Source: Methylomicrobium lacus_A
GTDB lineage: Bacteria > Pseudomonadota > Gammaproteobacteria > Methylococcales > Methylomonadaceae
DNA: 64,000 nucleotides
NCBI RefSeq assembly: GCF_041897535.1
Contig: NZ_CP169217.1
Coordinates: forward strand, 4,154,001-4,218,000
Reading direction: 5' to 3'
Positions 1 to 9,229 of this stretch are shown piece after piece. The translations under genes and the position numbers were made by a program. How positions within the stretch are numbered: position 1 is the stretch's first letter; each line of letters opens with the position of its first letter. The notes under the pieces were generated by a model. It saw nothing but the letters and a program-made list of their open reading frames with translations. It made no database searches and was not told the DNA's origin.

Positions 1-113
1 GTAAGAGGCGTCGATTTGTGAGACAGCGCCGCTTTCTTTTCGCGCCCGCCTTGTAGTTGCTGGCTGATCATCTATATTTGGTATCAAATTCTCTTTTGAT
101 GCTTACATTATCG

Positions 114-1826
114 ATGGCTACACCGACGACTGAATTTTACTTTAGCGGTATTACCAAGTGCCTGATTCAAAAAGGTTTGCTTTCGGAAGGCGAGGCACGA
201 ACCCATGTGCAGGAAGCGGCGAAGAAACACATTTCCCTCGTCAGTTATCTGGTCGCCAATAAATTGGTAAACGGCAGAGCGATCGCCTCTGCCGTTTACG
301 CCGAATTTGGCGTACCTTTCTTCGATCTGGATGCGATCGATTTAAAGACGCTGCCGGTCAAATTGATCAATGAAAAATTGATCCGCAAACATCAAGTCCT
401 GCCTCTGTTCGCGCGCGGCAAGACGATTTTCATCGCGGTATCCGATCCGACAAATCATCAGCCGCTTGACGAAATCAAGTTTCAAACTCGGTTGAATCCC
501 GAATGCATCGTGGTCGAAGAGGATAAGCTGAGCAAGGCGATTGAAATCGCTCTGGAGGCTCCCGACACCTCGATGGCCGCCTTGCTCGACGAAGATCTCG
601 ATAATCTGGCGGTTTCCAGCGTGGAAGAAGAGGCCGCCAGAAACGAAGCGAATTCGGATGTCGATGATGCGCCGATTGTTCGCTTCGTGAATAAAATCCT
701 GCTCGACTCGGTCAAAAAAGGCGCCTCCGATATTCATTTCGAGCCTTACGAAAAAAACTTCCGCATCCGTTTCCGCACCGACGGCATGCTGCACGAGGTC
801 GCCAGTCCTCCGTCCGCGGTCGCGACCAAGATCATTTCCCGCATCAAGGTCATGTCCAGGCTCGATATCGCCGAACGCCGGGTGCCCCAGGACGGACGGA
901 TCAAATTGATCGTTTCCAAGAATCGTACGCTCGATTTCCGGGTCAATACCTGTCCGACTCTGTTCGGCGAAAAGGTGGTCATGCGTCTTCTCGATCCGAC
1001 CAGCGCGCAATTGGGCATCGAAAAGCTCGGTTTCGAACCCGACCAGCAAAAGCTGTTTCTGGAAGCGATCAATCGCCCCTATGGGCTGGTGCTGGTCACA
1101 GGGCCCACCGGCAGCGGTAAAACGGTGTCGTTATATACCGGACTGAATATCCTGAACACGATAGAGCGCAATATATCGACCGCGGAAGATCCGGTCGAAA
1201 TCACCGTAGAAGGCATCAATCAGGTCAACATGAACGTGAAGGCCGGTCTGACCTTCGCCAGCGCTTTGCGCGCCTTTTTGCGCCAGGACCCGGATGTGAT
1301 CATGGTCGGCGAAATTCGTGACCTCGAAACCGCCGAGATTGCGATCAAAGCGGCGCAAACCGGGCACTTGGTGCTTTCGACCCTGCACACGAACGATGCG
1401 CCGCAAACCTTGAACCGGCTGATGCAGATGGGGATTCCCGCGTTCAATATCGTGTCGTCGATCAATCTGATCATGGCGCAGCGACTGGCGCGCCGTTTAT
1501 GCGTGCATTGCAAGGAGCCCTCCGATTATCCGGAAAGTGTGCTGCTTTCGACCGGTTTCAAGAAAGAAGAATTGAAAACGCTGCAAGTCTATAAGGCCGT
1601 GGGCTGCGAGCATTGTACGAACGGTTATAAGGGCCGGGTCGGCATCTATCAGGTGATGACGCTCAGCGACAACATGCGTAGGCTGATCCTGGAAGGCGGC
1701 AACGCGATGCAGTTGGCCGAGCAGGCGAAGGCGGAGGGCATCAACGATCTCAGGGCTTCCGGCCTGAATAAAGTCCGCCAGGGCGTCACCAGCATTGAAG
1801 AAATTGACCGGGTTACCAAGGAATAA
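114..1826 (+). CDS. pilB: PilB, type IV pilus extension ATPase
   Basis: Hexameric cytoplasmic ATPase that powers pilin polymerisation. The first ~160 residues form a T2SSE N-terminal domain, followed by the ATPase core: Walker A GPTGSGKT near residue 330, a Walker B/Asp-box region with DPDVIMVGEIRD, and a His box around TGHLVLSTLHTND. A C-terminal tetracysteine zinc motif (CVHC, then CEHC) near residues 463-500 is typical of PilB and absent from PilT/PilU. The reading frame is open from 57, but the ATG at 114 gives 570 residues, close to the family length; neither start has a clear Shine-Dalgarno. It opens a pilB-pilC-pilD operon, with only 6 bases before pilC. Pilin is not in the window. Assignment is firm; the start is the uncertain part. 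Confidence 0.96.
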   Translation: MATPTTEFYFSGITKCLIQKGLLSEGEARTHVQEAAKKHISLVSYLVANKLVNGRAIASAVYAEFGVPFFDLDAIDLKTLPVKLINEKLIRKHQVLPLFARGKTIFIAVSDPTNHQPLDEIKFQTRLNPECIVVEEDKLSKAIEIALEAPDTSMAALLDEDLDNLAVSSVEEEAARNEANSDVDDAPIVRFVNKILLDSVKKGASDIHFEPYEKNFRIRFRTDGMLHEVASPPSAVATKIISRIKVMSRLDIAERRVPQDGRIKLIVSKNRTLDFRVNTCPTLFGEKVVMRLLDPTSAQLGIEKLGFEPDQQKLFLEAINRPYGLVLVTGPTGSGKTVSLYTGLNILNTIERNISTAEDPVEITVEGINQVNMNVKAGLTFASALRAFLRQDPDVIMVGEIRDLETAEIAIKAAQTGHLVLSTLHTNDAPQTLNRLMQMGIPAFNIVSSINLIMAQRLARRLCVHCKEPSDYPESVLLSTGFKKEELKTLQVYKAVGCEHCTNGYKGRVGIYQVMTLSDNMRRLILEGGNAMQLAEQAKAEGINDLRASGLNKVRQGVTSIEEIDRVTKE

Positions 1827-1832
1827 GCGAAA

Positions 1833-3053
1833 ATGGCACAAAAAGTTGAACAAATCGATTTTGTCTGGGACGGCGTCGACAAGGCCGGCAACAAAATCAA
1901 AAATCGGCCCATCTCTGCGCTTAGCGAGACGATCGCCAAAGCCGATCTAAAACGGCAAGGCTTTCGCGTCCAGAAAATCAAGAAAAAACCGAAACCCTTA
2001 TTCAAGAAAGTCCAAAAAATTACCCCTGCCGATATTGCGGTGTTTGCGCGGCAACTCGCGACGATGCTCGGAGCCGGCGTGCCGTTGGTCCAGTCTTTCG
2101 ATATCATCGGCAAGGGCCACGAGAATCCGAGCATGCAGGAGATGTTGTTGTCGATCAAGGCCAGCATCGAAGGCGGCAACACGCTGGCGCAAGCTTTGCG
2201 CGAAAAGTCGCTGTATTTCGACGAATTGTTCTGCAACCTGGTCGAAGCGGGCGAGCAGGCCGGGGTTCTGGAGGCCTTGCTCGATAAAATCGCGACTTAC
2301 AAGGAAAAAACCGAATCGATCAAGAAGAAGATCAAAAAAGCGTTGACTTATCCGACCGCGGTGATTGTCGTCGCGGTCATCGTGACCACCATCCTGCTGA
2401 TGTTCGTGGTGCCGGTTTTCGAGGAACTCTTCAAGGGTTTCGGTGCGGATTTGCCGGCATTTACCCAGATGGTGATCAACATGTCGAATTGGCTCAGGGA
2501 TTGGTGGTGGATCGTCTTCGGCTCGATCGGAGGCATTTTTTACACGTTTTTTTATTTCAAAAAACGTTCCTATGCGTTTAACCATGCACTGGACCGGATG
2601 TTGTTGAAAGTGCCCGTCATTGGGACGATTTTGAACAAATCCGCGATCGCGCGCTTCGCCAGAACCTTGTCGACGATGTCGGCGGCCGGGGTGCCGCTGG
2701 TGGAAGCTTTGGAGTCGGTAGCCGGCGCTTGTGGTAGTATAGTCTACGCGGAAGTGGTCCTGAAGATGCGTGAAGAAGTCGCCACAGGGCAGCGTCTGCA
2801 ATTTGCGATGCAGCAGTCGAATCTGTTTCCGCATATGATGCAGCAAATGGTTGCAATCGGCGAAGAATCCGGGGCGATGGATGCGATGCTTGCCAAGGTC
2901 GCGGATTTTTATGAAGAAGAGGTCGACAATTTGATCGATAATTTAAGCAGCCTGATGGAGCCCTTTATTATGGCCGTCCTCGGCGTTCTGGTCGGCGGGC
3001 TTTTGGTTGCGATGTATATGCCTATCTTCAAGTTGGGAGAAGCCGTCAGCTAA
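1833..3053 (+). CDS. pilC: PilC, type IV pilus inner-membrane platform protein
   Basis: Polytopic platform protein that couples the PilB/PilT motors to the growing pilin fibre. At 406 residues it has the usual family length. Two T2SSF domains are visible as a repeated pattern: FARQLATMLGAGVPLVQSF near residue 70 and FARTLSTMSAAGVPLVEAL near residue 273. Hydrophobic spans lie around residues 172-195, 215-240 and 375-400. It starts 6 bases after the pilB stop and precedes pilD, the standard pilBCD order, so it is almost certainly cotranscribed. Confidence 0.96.
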   Translation: MAQKVEQIDFVWDGVDKAGNKIKNRPISALSETIAKADLKRQGFRVQKIKKKPKPLFKKVQKITPADIAVFARQLATMLGAGVPLVQSFDIIGKGHENPSMQEMLLSIKASIEGGNTLAQALREKSLYFDELFCNLVEAGEQAGVLEALLDKIATYKEKTESIKKKIKKALTYPTAVIVVAVIVTTILLMFVVPVFEELFKGFGADLPAFTQMVINMSNWLRDWWWIVFGSIGGIFYTFFYFKKRSYAFNHALDRMLLKVPVIGTILNKSAIARFARTLSTMSAAGVPLVEALESVAGACGSIVYAEVVLKMREEVATGQRLQFAMQQSNLFPHMMQQMVAIGEESGAMDAMLAKVADFYEEEVDNLIDNLSSLMEPFIMAVLGVLVGGLLVAMYMPIFKLGEAVS

Positions 3054-3104
3054 GATTCAACCGTACGGCAACACGTCGTCGCCACACTCAATGACACCGA
3101 AATT

Positions 3105-4007
3105 TTGGCTTACTACATGACAGAATTGAGCGATTTTTTACCTTATCTCGTTTTTATCATTGGCCTGATGGTCGGCAGTTTTCTCAATGTGGTGATCTAC
3201 CGTCTGCCCATCATGATGTACCGGGGGTGGCGCAGGGAATGCATCGAATTTCTGGAGTTGGCGCCGGAGGCGGTGCCGGCCCCGCAAAGCGCCGGCAATG
3301 TCCGGCTCACCGAGGAAGAGCCTTTTAACCTGGCCCTGCCTTTATCGCGTTGTTCGTCCTGCAAGACGCCGATCAAGCCTTATCAGAATATTCCGCTGCT
3401 CAGCTATCTGTTTTTGAAAGGCAAATGCGCGCATTGCGGCTCCAAAATCTCCTGGCGTTATCCTGCGATCGAGCTGTTTACCGCGGTGCTGTCCGCGGTG
3501 GTCGCCTTACATTTCGGCTATAGCCTGCAAACCTTGTTCGCGCTCTTATTGACCTGGTCTCTGGTCGCGTTGAGCTTTATCGACATCGACCATCATCTGT
3601 TGCCCGATTCGATCAATCTGCCGGTGCTTTGGGGGGGGCTGGTACTGAGTTTGTTCGGGTTCTATACCGATGCGCATGCCAGCATTATCGGCGCGGCTGC
3701 CGGCTATGGCTCGCTCTGGATCGTCTATCATCTGTTCAAACTGGTTACCGGCAAGGAAGGCATGGGTTTTGGCGACTTCAAATTGCTGGCGCTGTTCGGC
3801 GCCTGGCTCGGATGGCAGAGCCTGCCGTTGATCATTCTGCTTTCCGCCCTGACCGGCGCGGTGTTCGGCATCGCTTCGATCCTATTCGCCAAACGCGACC
3901 ATGCCGCGCCGATCCCTTTCGGTCCCTATCTGGCCGTTGCCGGCTGGATTGCTCTGATCTGGGGGGATGCGATCAATCGTCTCTATCTCGACACCGTCGG
4001 CTTTTGA
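3105..4007 (+). CDS. pilD: PilD, prepilin peptidase / N-methyltransferase
   Basis: Inner-membrane aspartyl protease that cleaves type III signal peptides of prepilins and pseudopilins and N-methylates the new terminus. The N-terminal membrane span and the cytoplasmic zinc loop with paired cysteines (CSSC at 83-86, CAHC at 108-111) mark the bifunctional form. Both catalytic aspartates are present: DIDHHLLPD and the GFGD motif in GMGFGDFKLLALFGAWLG. Several further hydrophobic segments follow. The ATG at 3105 has an in-frame alternative at 3117. Third gene of the pilBCD cluster. Confidence 0.96.
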   Translation: MAYYMTELSDFLPYLVFIIGLMVGSFLNVVIYRLPIMMYRGWRRECIEFLELAPEAVPAPQSAGNVRLTEEEPFNLALPLSRCSSCKTPIKPYQNIPLLSYLFLKGKCAHCGSKISWRYPAIELFTAVLSAVVALHFGYSLQTLFALLLTWSLVALSFIDIDHHLLPDSINLPVLWGGLVLSLFGFYTDAHASIIGAAAGYGSLWIVYHLFKLVTGKEGMGFGDFKLLALFGAWLGWQSLPLIILLSALTGAVFGIASILFAKRDHAAPIPFGPYLAVAGWIALIWGDAINRLYLDTVGF

Positions 4008-4019
4008 TTGTTTTAAGTC

Positions 4020-4652
4020 ATGCTGAAAGTAGGTCTGACCGGCGGCATAGGCTGCGGTAAAACGACGGTTTCCAATCTTTTTGCCGAACTCGGCGTGCCG
4101 ATTCTCGATGCCGACCAGATCGCGCGTGAACTGACCGAGAAGGGGCAGCCCGCCTTGGATCGAATTCGTGACGCATTCGGCGGGCAGGTCCTGAATGCGG
4201 ACGGCTCGTTGAACCGCCTGCAACTCAAACGGATCATTTTTGCCGATGCCGGGCAGAAACGAAAGCTCGAAGCGATACTGCACCCCCTTATTTGGGCCGC
4301 ATTAAATGCAAGAAGCGAGCAATTGGCGGCGCCTTATTGCATCCTGAGCATTCCCTTGCTATTCGAAACGAAGATGGAAGCGGTCGTCGACCGCATCCTG
4401 GTCGTCGATTGCCCGGTCGAACTGCAAATTGAGCGCGTCAGCCAAAGAGACCGGCTTGGCATTGAAACCATCCTGGCTATCATCGAGAGCCAGGTTTCTC
4501 GGGACTATCGCCGCGCGCATGCGGGCGACTTGCTGGACAACTCATTGACTGACAATGCACTTGCAGAACAAGTCAAAAAACTGCACAATTTATACCTTTC
4601 TATAAGCGCCTGTCAGACTAGACTTACCTGTGACCAACACCATCACTTATGA
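4020..4652 (+). CDS. coaE: Dephospho-CoA kinase
   Basis: Catalyses the last step of coenzyme A synthesis, ATP-dependent phosphorylation of the 3'-hydroxyl of dephospho-CoA. The P-loop GGIGCGKTT lies at residues 8-16, and the DAD motif that follows (ILDADQIARELTE) is typical. The length of 210 residues fits the family. It starts 12 bases after pilD and its end overlaps zapD by 23 bases, so it belongs to the pilBCD-coaE-zapD-yacG operon seen in many gammaproteobacteria. Confidence 0.96.
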   Translation: MLKVGLTGGIGCGKTTVSNLFAELGVPILDADQIARELTEKGQPALDRIRDAFGGQVLNADGSLNRLQLKRIIFADAGQKRKLEAILHPLIWAALNARSEQLAAPYCILSIPLLFETKMEAVVDRILVVDCPVELQIERVSQRDRLGIETILAIIESQVSRDYRRAHAGDLLDNSLTDNALAEQVKKLHNLYLSISACQTRLTCDQHHHL

Positions 4653-5400
4653 ATTTCCTCTCAACGAACGCATCCGGGTTTTCATTAGGCTCGAACAACT
4701 CTTTAAACAGTTCAATCATTTCTTAAACGGGGCCTCCGTTTGGGACAAACGCGCCGCACTGAACGTGCTGCTCGACATCATGGCCATCTTAAGCCGGAAC
4801 GATTTGAAATCGGAGTTGCTTAAAGAACTCGATCGCCACAGCAAAGTCTTGAATAAACTTTCCCAGAGCCAAGGTGTGGATTCGGAAAAACTGAGTCAGT
4901 TGTTGAATGACGTGGGTCGAACCAGCAAGAATCTGTATGCATCGAGCGGCAAAATCGGCATCCATGTGATGGAAAGCGATCTTTTCCAAAGCATCGCCCA
5001 GCGCAGCTCGATTCCGGGCGGCACCTGCTCTTTCGACTTGCCCGAGTTTCATTACTGGCTGGAACAGGAAGAGGCGATTCGCCTGAAGGATCTGCAGCAA
5101 TGGAGCACGCCTTTCAACGACATCAGAAATGCGATCGATCTGATCCTGAATCTGATTCGCAACAGCCGTCGCGATACGCAAGAAATCGCCAAGGCCGGAT
5201 TTTTTCAGATTTCCCTGGATCACAGCCAGCCCTATCAATTGGTGAAAGTCAGTTTGGACAAGTCACTGCGTTATTTTGCCGAAATCAGCGGCGGCAAGCA
5301 TCGTTGCACGATTCGTTTCATGGTGCCGTCGAATGACGAAAAGCGTCCGCTGCAAAGCAGCGACGACGTGCCTTTCACCTTGTCCTGTTGCCAGTTTTGA
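4630..5400 (+). CDS. zapD: ZapD, cell-division FtsZ-bundling protein
   Basis: Cytoplasmic protein that crosslinks FtsZ protofilaments at the division ring (formerly YacF/DUF1342). The N-terminal stretch ITYEFPLNERIRVFIRLE and the length of 256 residues match the family. It uses a GTG start inside the end of coaE, and its TGA overlaps the ATG of yacG (TGATG), indicating translational coupling. The coaE-zapD-yacG order supports the call. Confidence 0.94.
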   Translation: MTNTITYEFPLNERIRVFIRLEQLFKQFNHFLNGASVWDKRAALNVLLDIMAILSRNDLKSELLKELDRHSKVLNKLSQSQGVDSEKLSQLLNDVGRTSKNLYASSGKIGIHVMESDLFQSIAQRSSIPGGTCSFDLPEFHYWLEQEEAIRLKDLQQWSTPFNDIRNAIDLILNLIRNSRRDTQEIAKAGFFQISLDHSQPYQLVKVSLDKSLRYFAEISGGKHRCTIRFMVPSNDEKRPLQSSDDVPFTLSCCQF

Positions 5401-5591
5401 TGGCCGCGACGACAGTTAAGTGCCCTGTGTGCGGACGTTCGGTGGAGTGGACGGCGGACTATCCCTACAGGCCGTTCTGTTCCGAACGCTGCAAATTGAT
5501 CGACTTGGGGGCTTGGGCGGCCGAAGAGCACCGGATTTCCGAGGAATTGGATGACGGGGGCGAAACGGAAGAAAGCCCGCCCCTTCACTAA
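5400..5591 (+). CDS. yacG: YacG, zinc-containing DNA gyrase inhibitor
   Basis: Small zinc protein that binds GyrB and inhibits gyrase. Residues CPVCG and CSERC supply four cysteine ligands, followed by the characteristic KLIDLGAWAAEE segment. The ATG at 5400 overlapping the zapD stop gives 63 residues; an in-frame TTG at 5388 would add four and is less likely. The tail is acidic. Last gene of the operon, ending 11 bases before the convergent Nudix gene. Confidence 0.94.
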   Translation: MAATTVKCPVCGRSVEWTADYPYRPFCSERCKLIDLGAWAAEEHRISEELDDGGETEESPPLH

Positions 5592-5602
5592 TCAGTCTTG
5601 CT

Positions 5603-6556
5603 TTAGTCGCCGAGGAACGCCCGGATGCCGGCGATGCCCTGCGCGCCGGCTGCGCGGGCGGCGTCCAGATCCTCTTTTGCCAAGCCTCCCAAGGCATACA
5701 CCGGAATGTTGATTTGCTCGATCAGCGCGGAAAATCTTTCCCAACCCAGAGCGGCGGTCTCCGGATGGCTTTGGGTCGGCAACACCGGCGCCAGAACCGC
5801 AAAGTCGGCGCCGATCTTCTCGGCATGTTCGAGTTCCGCCAGCGTGTGGCACGAAGCGCCGAGCCATCGATAAGCCGCCGGCCGTTCCTGTAAAGCGAGC
5901 AAGTCGCTGGCGGTCAAGTGCAGGCCATCGGCGGCTGCATTGCCGAAATCCACCGCAGAATTGATCAGCAACACGGCATCGTGGGCGCGGCAAAGCGGAT
6001 AGGCTTTCGACAAGAAGCTTGCGACATCAGCGTGCGATGAAGTTTTCAAGCGCGCCTGAATCAGCTTGATGCCGTTCGTGAGGAATTTATGCAAATCCTG
6101 CATCAGGCCGCCGCTGACCTGATCGTCGAGGATCGCATAATAAGGCGGGAGCCGGGCCGCGGTCACGATCGGCCGGTTGGCGGCCGGGAAGGTAAAATGG
6201 GTCAATTCGTTCGGCGCAACCCAACGAATCGGCTGGCCCAGGCAGCCTGTTGCGCTGCCGGAAAAGCGATCGACCACAAAAACCCGCAAGGTGACGGCCC
6301 GATCGGGATAACGGTGATGAATCGTGATCAAGGGCGCCGCCGAACAAACTTCAATGTCCAGTTCCTCCTTCAGCTCTCTGCACAAGGCCTGCTCGGGCGT
6401 TTCGCCGGCTTCGATCTTGCCGCCCGGGAACTCCCATAAGCCGCCCTGATGCAGGGATTCGTCGCGCTTGGCGATCAGTATCTTGCCGTCCGAGCCTTTG
6501 ATCACTCCGGCCGCGACTTGCAGCGACTTCGCTGCGGTTTTTTGCCTATGGCTCAT
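5603..6556 (-). CDS. Nudix hydrolase (MutT-like) fused to a ThiE/TenI-like domain
   Basis: Two-domain protein of 317 residues. Residues ~12-140 form a MutT-type Nudix domain with a complete Nudix box (GGKIEAGETPEQALCRELKEE), expected to hydrolyse oxidised nucleotides such as 8-oxo-dGTP. Residues ~150-317 resemble the TIM-barrel of thiamine phosphate synthase (GASCHTLAELEHAEKIGAD, then VYALGGL and GAQGIAGIRAF). This fusion is common in gammaproteobacteria and is usually annotated as 8-oxo-dGTP diphosphatase MutT. Whether the second domain makes thiamine phosphate is unknown. It lies 18 bases downstream of argJ on the same strand. Confidence 0.9.
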   Translation of the reverse strand: MSHRQKTAAKSLQVAAGVIKGSDGKILIAKRDESLHQGGLWEFPGGKIEAGETPEQALCRELKEELDIEVCSAAPLITIHHRYPDRAVTLRVFVVDRFSGSATGCLGQPIRWVAPNELTHFTFPAANRPIVTAARLPPYYAILDDQVSGGLMQDLHKFLTNGIKLIQARLKTSSHADVASFLSKAYPLCRAHDAVLLINSAVDFGNAAADGLHLTASDLLALQERPAAYRWLGASCHTLAELEHAEKIGADFAVLAPVLPTQSHPETAALGWERFSALIEQINIPVYALGGLAKEDLDAARAAGAQGIAGIRAFLGD

Positions 6557-6574
6557 CGGCTTTCCGGCTGCCGA

Positions 6575-7789
6575 TCAGGTGCGATATTCCGCATTGATCT
6601 TGACATAGTCGTACGAGAAATCGCAGGTCAAGACTTCCTGGCGGGCATCGCCCCGGCCCAGTTGGACCGTCACGCGGATTTCCTCACGGTCCATCACCTG
6701 CTGTCCCGCTTCCTCGGTGTAGTCGTCGGCGCGTCCGCCTTCACGGACGATGCAGACGTCGTTCAGAAAGATCCGAATGTTTTCGAGCACCATGTTATCG
6801 ACGCCGGCGCGTCCGACCGCGGCCAGAATGCGTCCCCAGTTCGGGTCGCTCGCGAAAAACGCGGTTTTGACCAGGGGCGAATGCGCGATCGTTTTCGCGA
6901 CGCGGACCGCTTCTTCGTCGCTTTGCGCTTCCTCGACCACGATGCGCATCAGTTTGGTCGCGCCTTCGCCGTCCCGGACGATCGCTTCGGCCAGACGCTT
7001 GCACACGTCCAGCAAGGCATCGGCGAAGCGAGTGTAATGTTCGCTGTCCGGCAAAATTTCCGGAGCGGCGGAAAGCCCGCTGGCCATCACGACCAGCGCG
7101 TCGTTGGTCGAAGTGTCGCCGTCGACCGTGATCCGGTTGAAAGACAGTTCGGCGGCGCGCTTCAGGCATCGCTGCAACAAGGCGCTGCTGATTTTCGCGT
7201 CGGTGCCGATGAACGACAGCATCGTCGCCATGTTCGGCTGAATCATGCCGGCGCCCTTGGCGATGCCGTTGAAGGTGATGGTGCGGCCGTCGATCTCCAG
7301 GGTCTGAGTGACGCCCTTCGGAAACGTATCGGTCGTCATGATCGCCCTGGCGGCCTTGTCCCAGTTTGCAGGATTGAGATTGCGCACCGCATCGGGCAAG
7401 GCAGAGCCGATCTTATCGATCGGCAGCGGCTGGCCGATCACGCCGGTCGAAAACGGCAGCACCTGTTCGGCGGCGCCGCCGGTCAGCTGCGCCAATCGCT
7501 CGCAGGAGCTCAACGCATCTTGCAGACCTTGCCTACCGGTACCTGCGTTAGCATTGCCGGAATTGATCAGCAGCCAGCGCGGCTTCGCTGCCAAATGGTC
7601 CCGGGCGACCTGCACCGGCGCGGCACAGAAGGCGTTTTGGGTAAAAACCGCGGCGCAGCTGCCTTGTTCGGCCATTTCAAACACCAACAGATCGTCCCTG
7701 ACCGTCTGCTTGATGCCCGCGCAAACGGTGCCCAGACGAATGCCCGGAATCTCCGGCATGATCGGAAAATCGCAGCGACCTACCGCCAT
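6575..7789 (-). CDS. argJ: ArgJ, bifunctional ornithine acetyltransferase / N-acetylglutamate synthase
   Basis: Transfers acetyl from N-acetylornithine to glutamate, recycling the acetyl group in arginine synthesis; many homologues also use acetyl-CoA. The precursor self-cleaves before the Thr of the motif KGAGMIQPNMATML, which is intact, so alpha and beta chains should form. Length is 404 residues. Minus-strand upstream bases contain GAGGA about 8 nt before the ATG. argH is also in this window, some 18 kb away, so the arginine genes are scattered. Confidence 0.96.
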   Translation of the reverse strand: MAVGRCDFPIMPEIPGIRLGTVCAGIKQTVRDDLLVFEMAEQGSCAAVFTQNAFCAAPVQVARDHLAAKPRWLLINSGNANAGTGRQGLQDALSSCERLAQLTGGAAEQVLPFSTGVIGQPLPIDKIGSALPDAVRNLNPANWDKAARAIMTTDTFPKGVTQTLEIDGRTITFNGIAKGAGMIQPNMATMLSFIGTDAKISSALLQRCLKRAAELSFNRITVDGDTSTNDALVVMASGLSAAPEILPDSEHYTRFADALLDVCKRLAEAIVRDGEGATKLMRIVVEEAQSDEEAVRVAKTIAHSPLVKTAFFASDPNWGRILAAVGRAGVDNMVLENIRIFLNDVCIVREGGRADDYTEEAGQQVMDREEIRVTVQLGRGDARQEVLTCDFSYDYVKINAEYRT

Positions 7790-7836
7790 CGTGTGTTCCT
7801 CGTAAATAGAATGAAAAAATAATGTAAGGATGCTTG

Positions 7837-8073
7837 CTATCCGGCTTGTCCGCCGACTTCCAGGACAATCACATATTCATGATCGCCGCTGCGCGTTTCG
7901 AGCACGGTGTGGCCATGGATACGGCACCATGCCGGAATGTCCTGCATCACGCCGGGATCGGTGCAGATTACCTCCAACTGGTCGCCGGGCCGCATCTGTT
8001 TGACCTGGTTTTGGGTGCGGATCACCGGCAGCGGACACAAAAGCCGCCGCGCGTTCAAGGTTTCCCGGATCAT
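7837..8073 (-). CDS. TusA/SirA-family sulfur carrier protein
   Basis: Small sulfurtransferase-fold protein of 78 residues carrying the family CPxP signature (CPLPVIRTQ) near residue 12; the cysteine is the persulfide carrier. The ATG at 8073 overlaps the stop of the upstream PP-loop gene (ATGA), making it a better start than the ATG nine bases earlier. The tight overlap suggests that this carrier delivers sulfur to the PP-loop partner. Its length and N-terminus differ from canonical TusA, so the symbol is left blank. Confidence 0.88.
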   Translation of the reverse strand: MIRETLNARRLLCPLPVIRTQNQVKQMRPGDQLEVICTDPGVMQDIPAWCRIHGHTVLETRSGDHEYVIVLEVGGQAG

Positions 8074-9110
8074 ATAAACCATTCCTGCGGCAAGTCTTTC
8101 GCAAGCGGCTTGACCTGGATCGTTCGCTCCGAGCCGTCCTTGTCCGTGACCGTGACATCGACTTGCTCCGCATCGCGGCCCTGGCCGTAGCGCGCGGTAA
8201 TGCCGGCGGCCAGGTACAAATCTTCCGCGGAGGGTGTGCCGTCGATCAACACCAGCGGGCCGCTATGGCTCGATGCCAGCATGCTGATGAACTCTTTTTG
8301 ATAGCCCTGCAAGAAGCGGCCTTCGCCTTCCTCGCGCGCGACGATCAGCTTGAAATGGCGGGCAGGGCGGATGTGACGGCCGACCTTCAGCAGCATCACG
8401 TCGTCGAGTTCATAGTCCTTGTGGCCGTGCGACTGCCACAAATCGACCAGCTTCGCCGAATATTTCTTGTCGGTCAAAAAGCAGCAGCCGCCGGCCGGCT
8501 GCGAATAATCGTGGAAGCCGTAGCGCTCGGCCATTTCCATCTGCGGCTTGCGCGAACGGCCGCTGAAATCGTGCAGTTTGGCGCGGTCGACCCAGCCTTC
8601 GCGCTCCGGCAGCGTCGGCGCCAGATTCTTCGCGCACAAAGGCCGCAGCAACAAGTCGTCGGCGCCCGATTCCCGGGCCACGACCGGCATCGTGTCCTTG
8701 CGCTGCGACATCGGCCGCTGGCCGATCACCTCGCCGGTGATGATGAAGTCGAAACCGTTTTCGGCGATCCATTGCCTGGCCTTGTTGACCATGAAAATCT
8801 TGCAGTCCAGGCAGGGGTTCAGATTCGCGCCGTAGCCGTGCTTCGGATTGATTAGCACGTTTTTGTATTCTTCGATCACATCGACGATGTGCAGCTTGAT
8901 GCCGAGCTGCTCGGCGACCCAGAGCGAATTGTTACGCTTCGGTTTGCTGCGGTCCTTTTCGCGGATCGCATGCGTATGGCCTTCCACGCAAAAGCCGGTG
9001 AAGAAATTGATGCCTTCGACATGGACGCCTTGGTCCATGATCGTTTTCGCGGCCAGCATCGAATCCAGGCCGCCGGAAATCAGCGCGACGGCTTTGCGTT
9101 GTGTGCTCAT
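8070..9110 (-). CDS. PP-loop (MnmA/ThiI-like) sulfur-transfer enzyme
   Basis: The N-terminal ATP-pyrophosphatase P-loop SGGLDS (residues 12-17) is followed by a thiouridylase-like domain with candidate catalytic cysteines in NPCLDCK and GGCCFL. The C-terminal ~100 residues (GRHIRPARHFKLIVAREEGE and following) resemble the DUF814/NFACT-R type. Such proteins are often annotated as tRNA 2-thiouridylase-like, but the substrate is not established and canonical MnmA has a different C-terminus. Overlap with the TusA-like gene downstream implies a sulfur relay pair. Length 346 residues. Confidence 0.82.
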   Translation of the reverse strand: MSTQRKAVALISGGLDSMLAAKTIMDQGVHVEGINFFTGFCVEGHTHAIREKDRSKPKRNNSLWVAEQLGIKLHIVDVIEEYKNVLINPKHGYGANLNPCLDCKIFMVNKARQWIAENGFDFIITGEVIGQRPMSQRKDTMPVVARESGADDLLLRPLCAKNLAPTLPEREGWVDRAKLHDFSGRSRKPQMEMAERYGFHDYSQPAGGCCFLTDKKYSAKLVDLWQSHGHKDYELDDVMLLKVGRHIRPARHFKLIVAREEGEGRFLQGYQKEFISMLASSHSGPLVLIDGTPSAEDLYLAAGITARYGQGRDAEQVDVTVTDKDGSERTIQVKPLAKDLPQEWFI

Positions 9111-9229
9111 CTCGATTTAATCAAAAAGCGCTTATTATAACCGGTAATTTTTGAAGATGGCTTCACTTCTCTACGACTTATCCTAAACTGAGTCCAGGTA
9201 AACTCTCACCGTTAGCGGATTACACGACT

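Noticed and set aside
6449..7822. Plus-strand open frame of 457 codons opposite argJ
   Set aside because: Antisense shadow of argJ, whose self-cleavage motif is intact.
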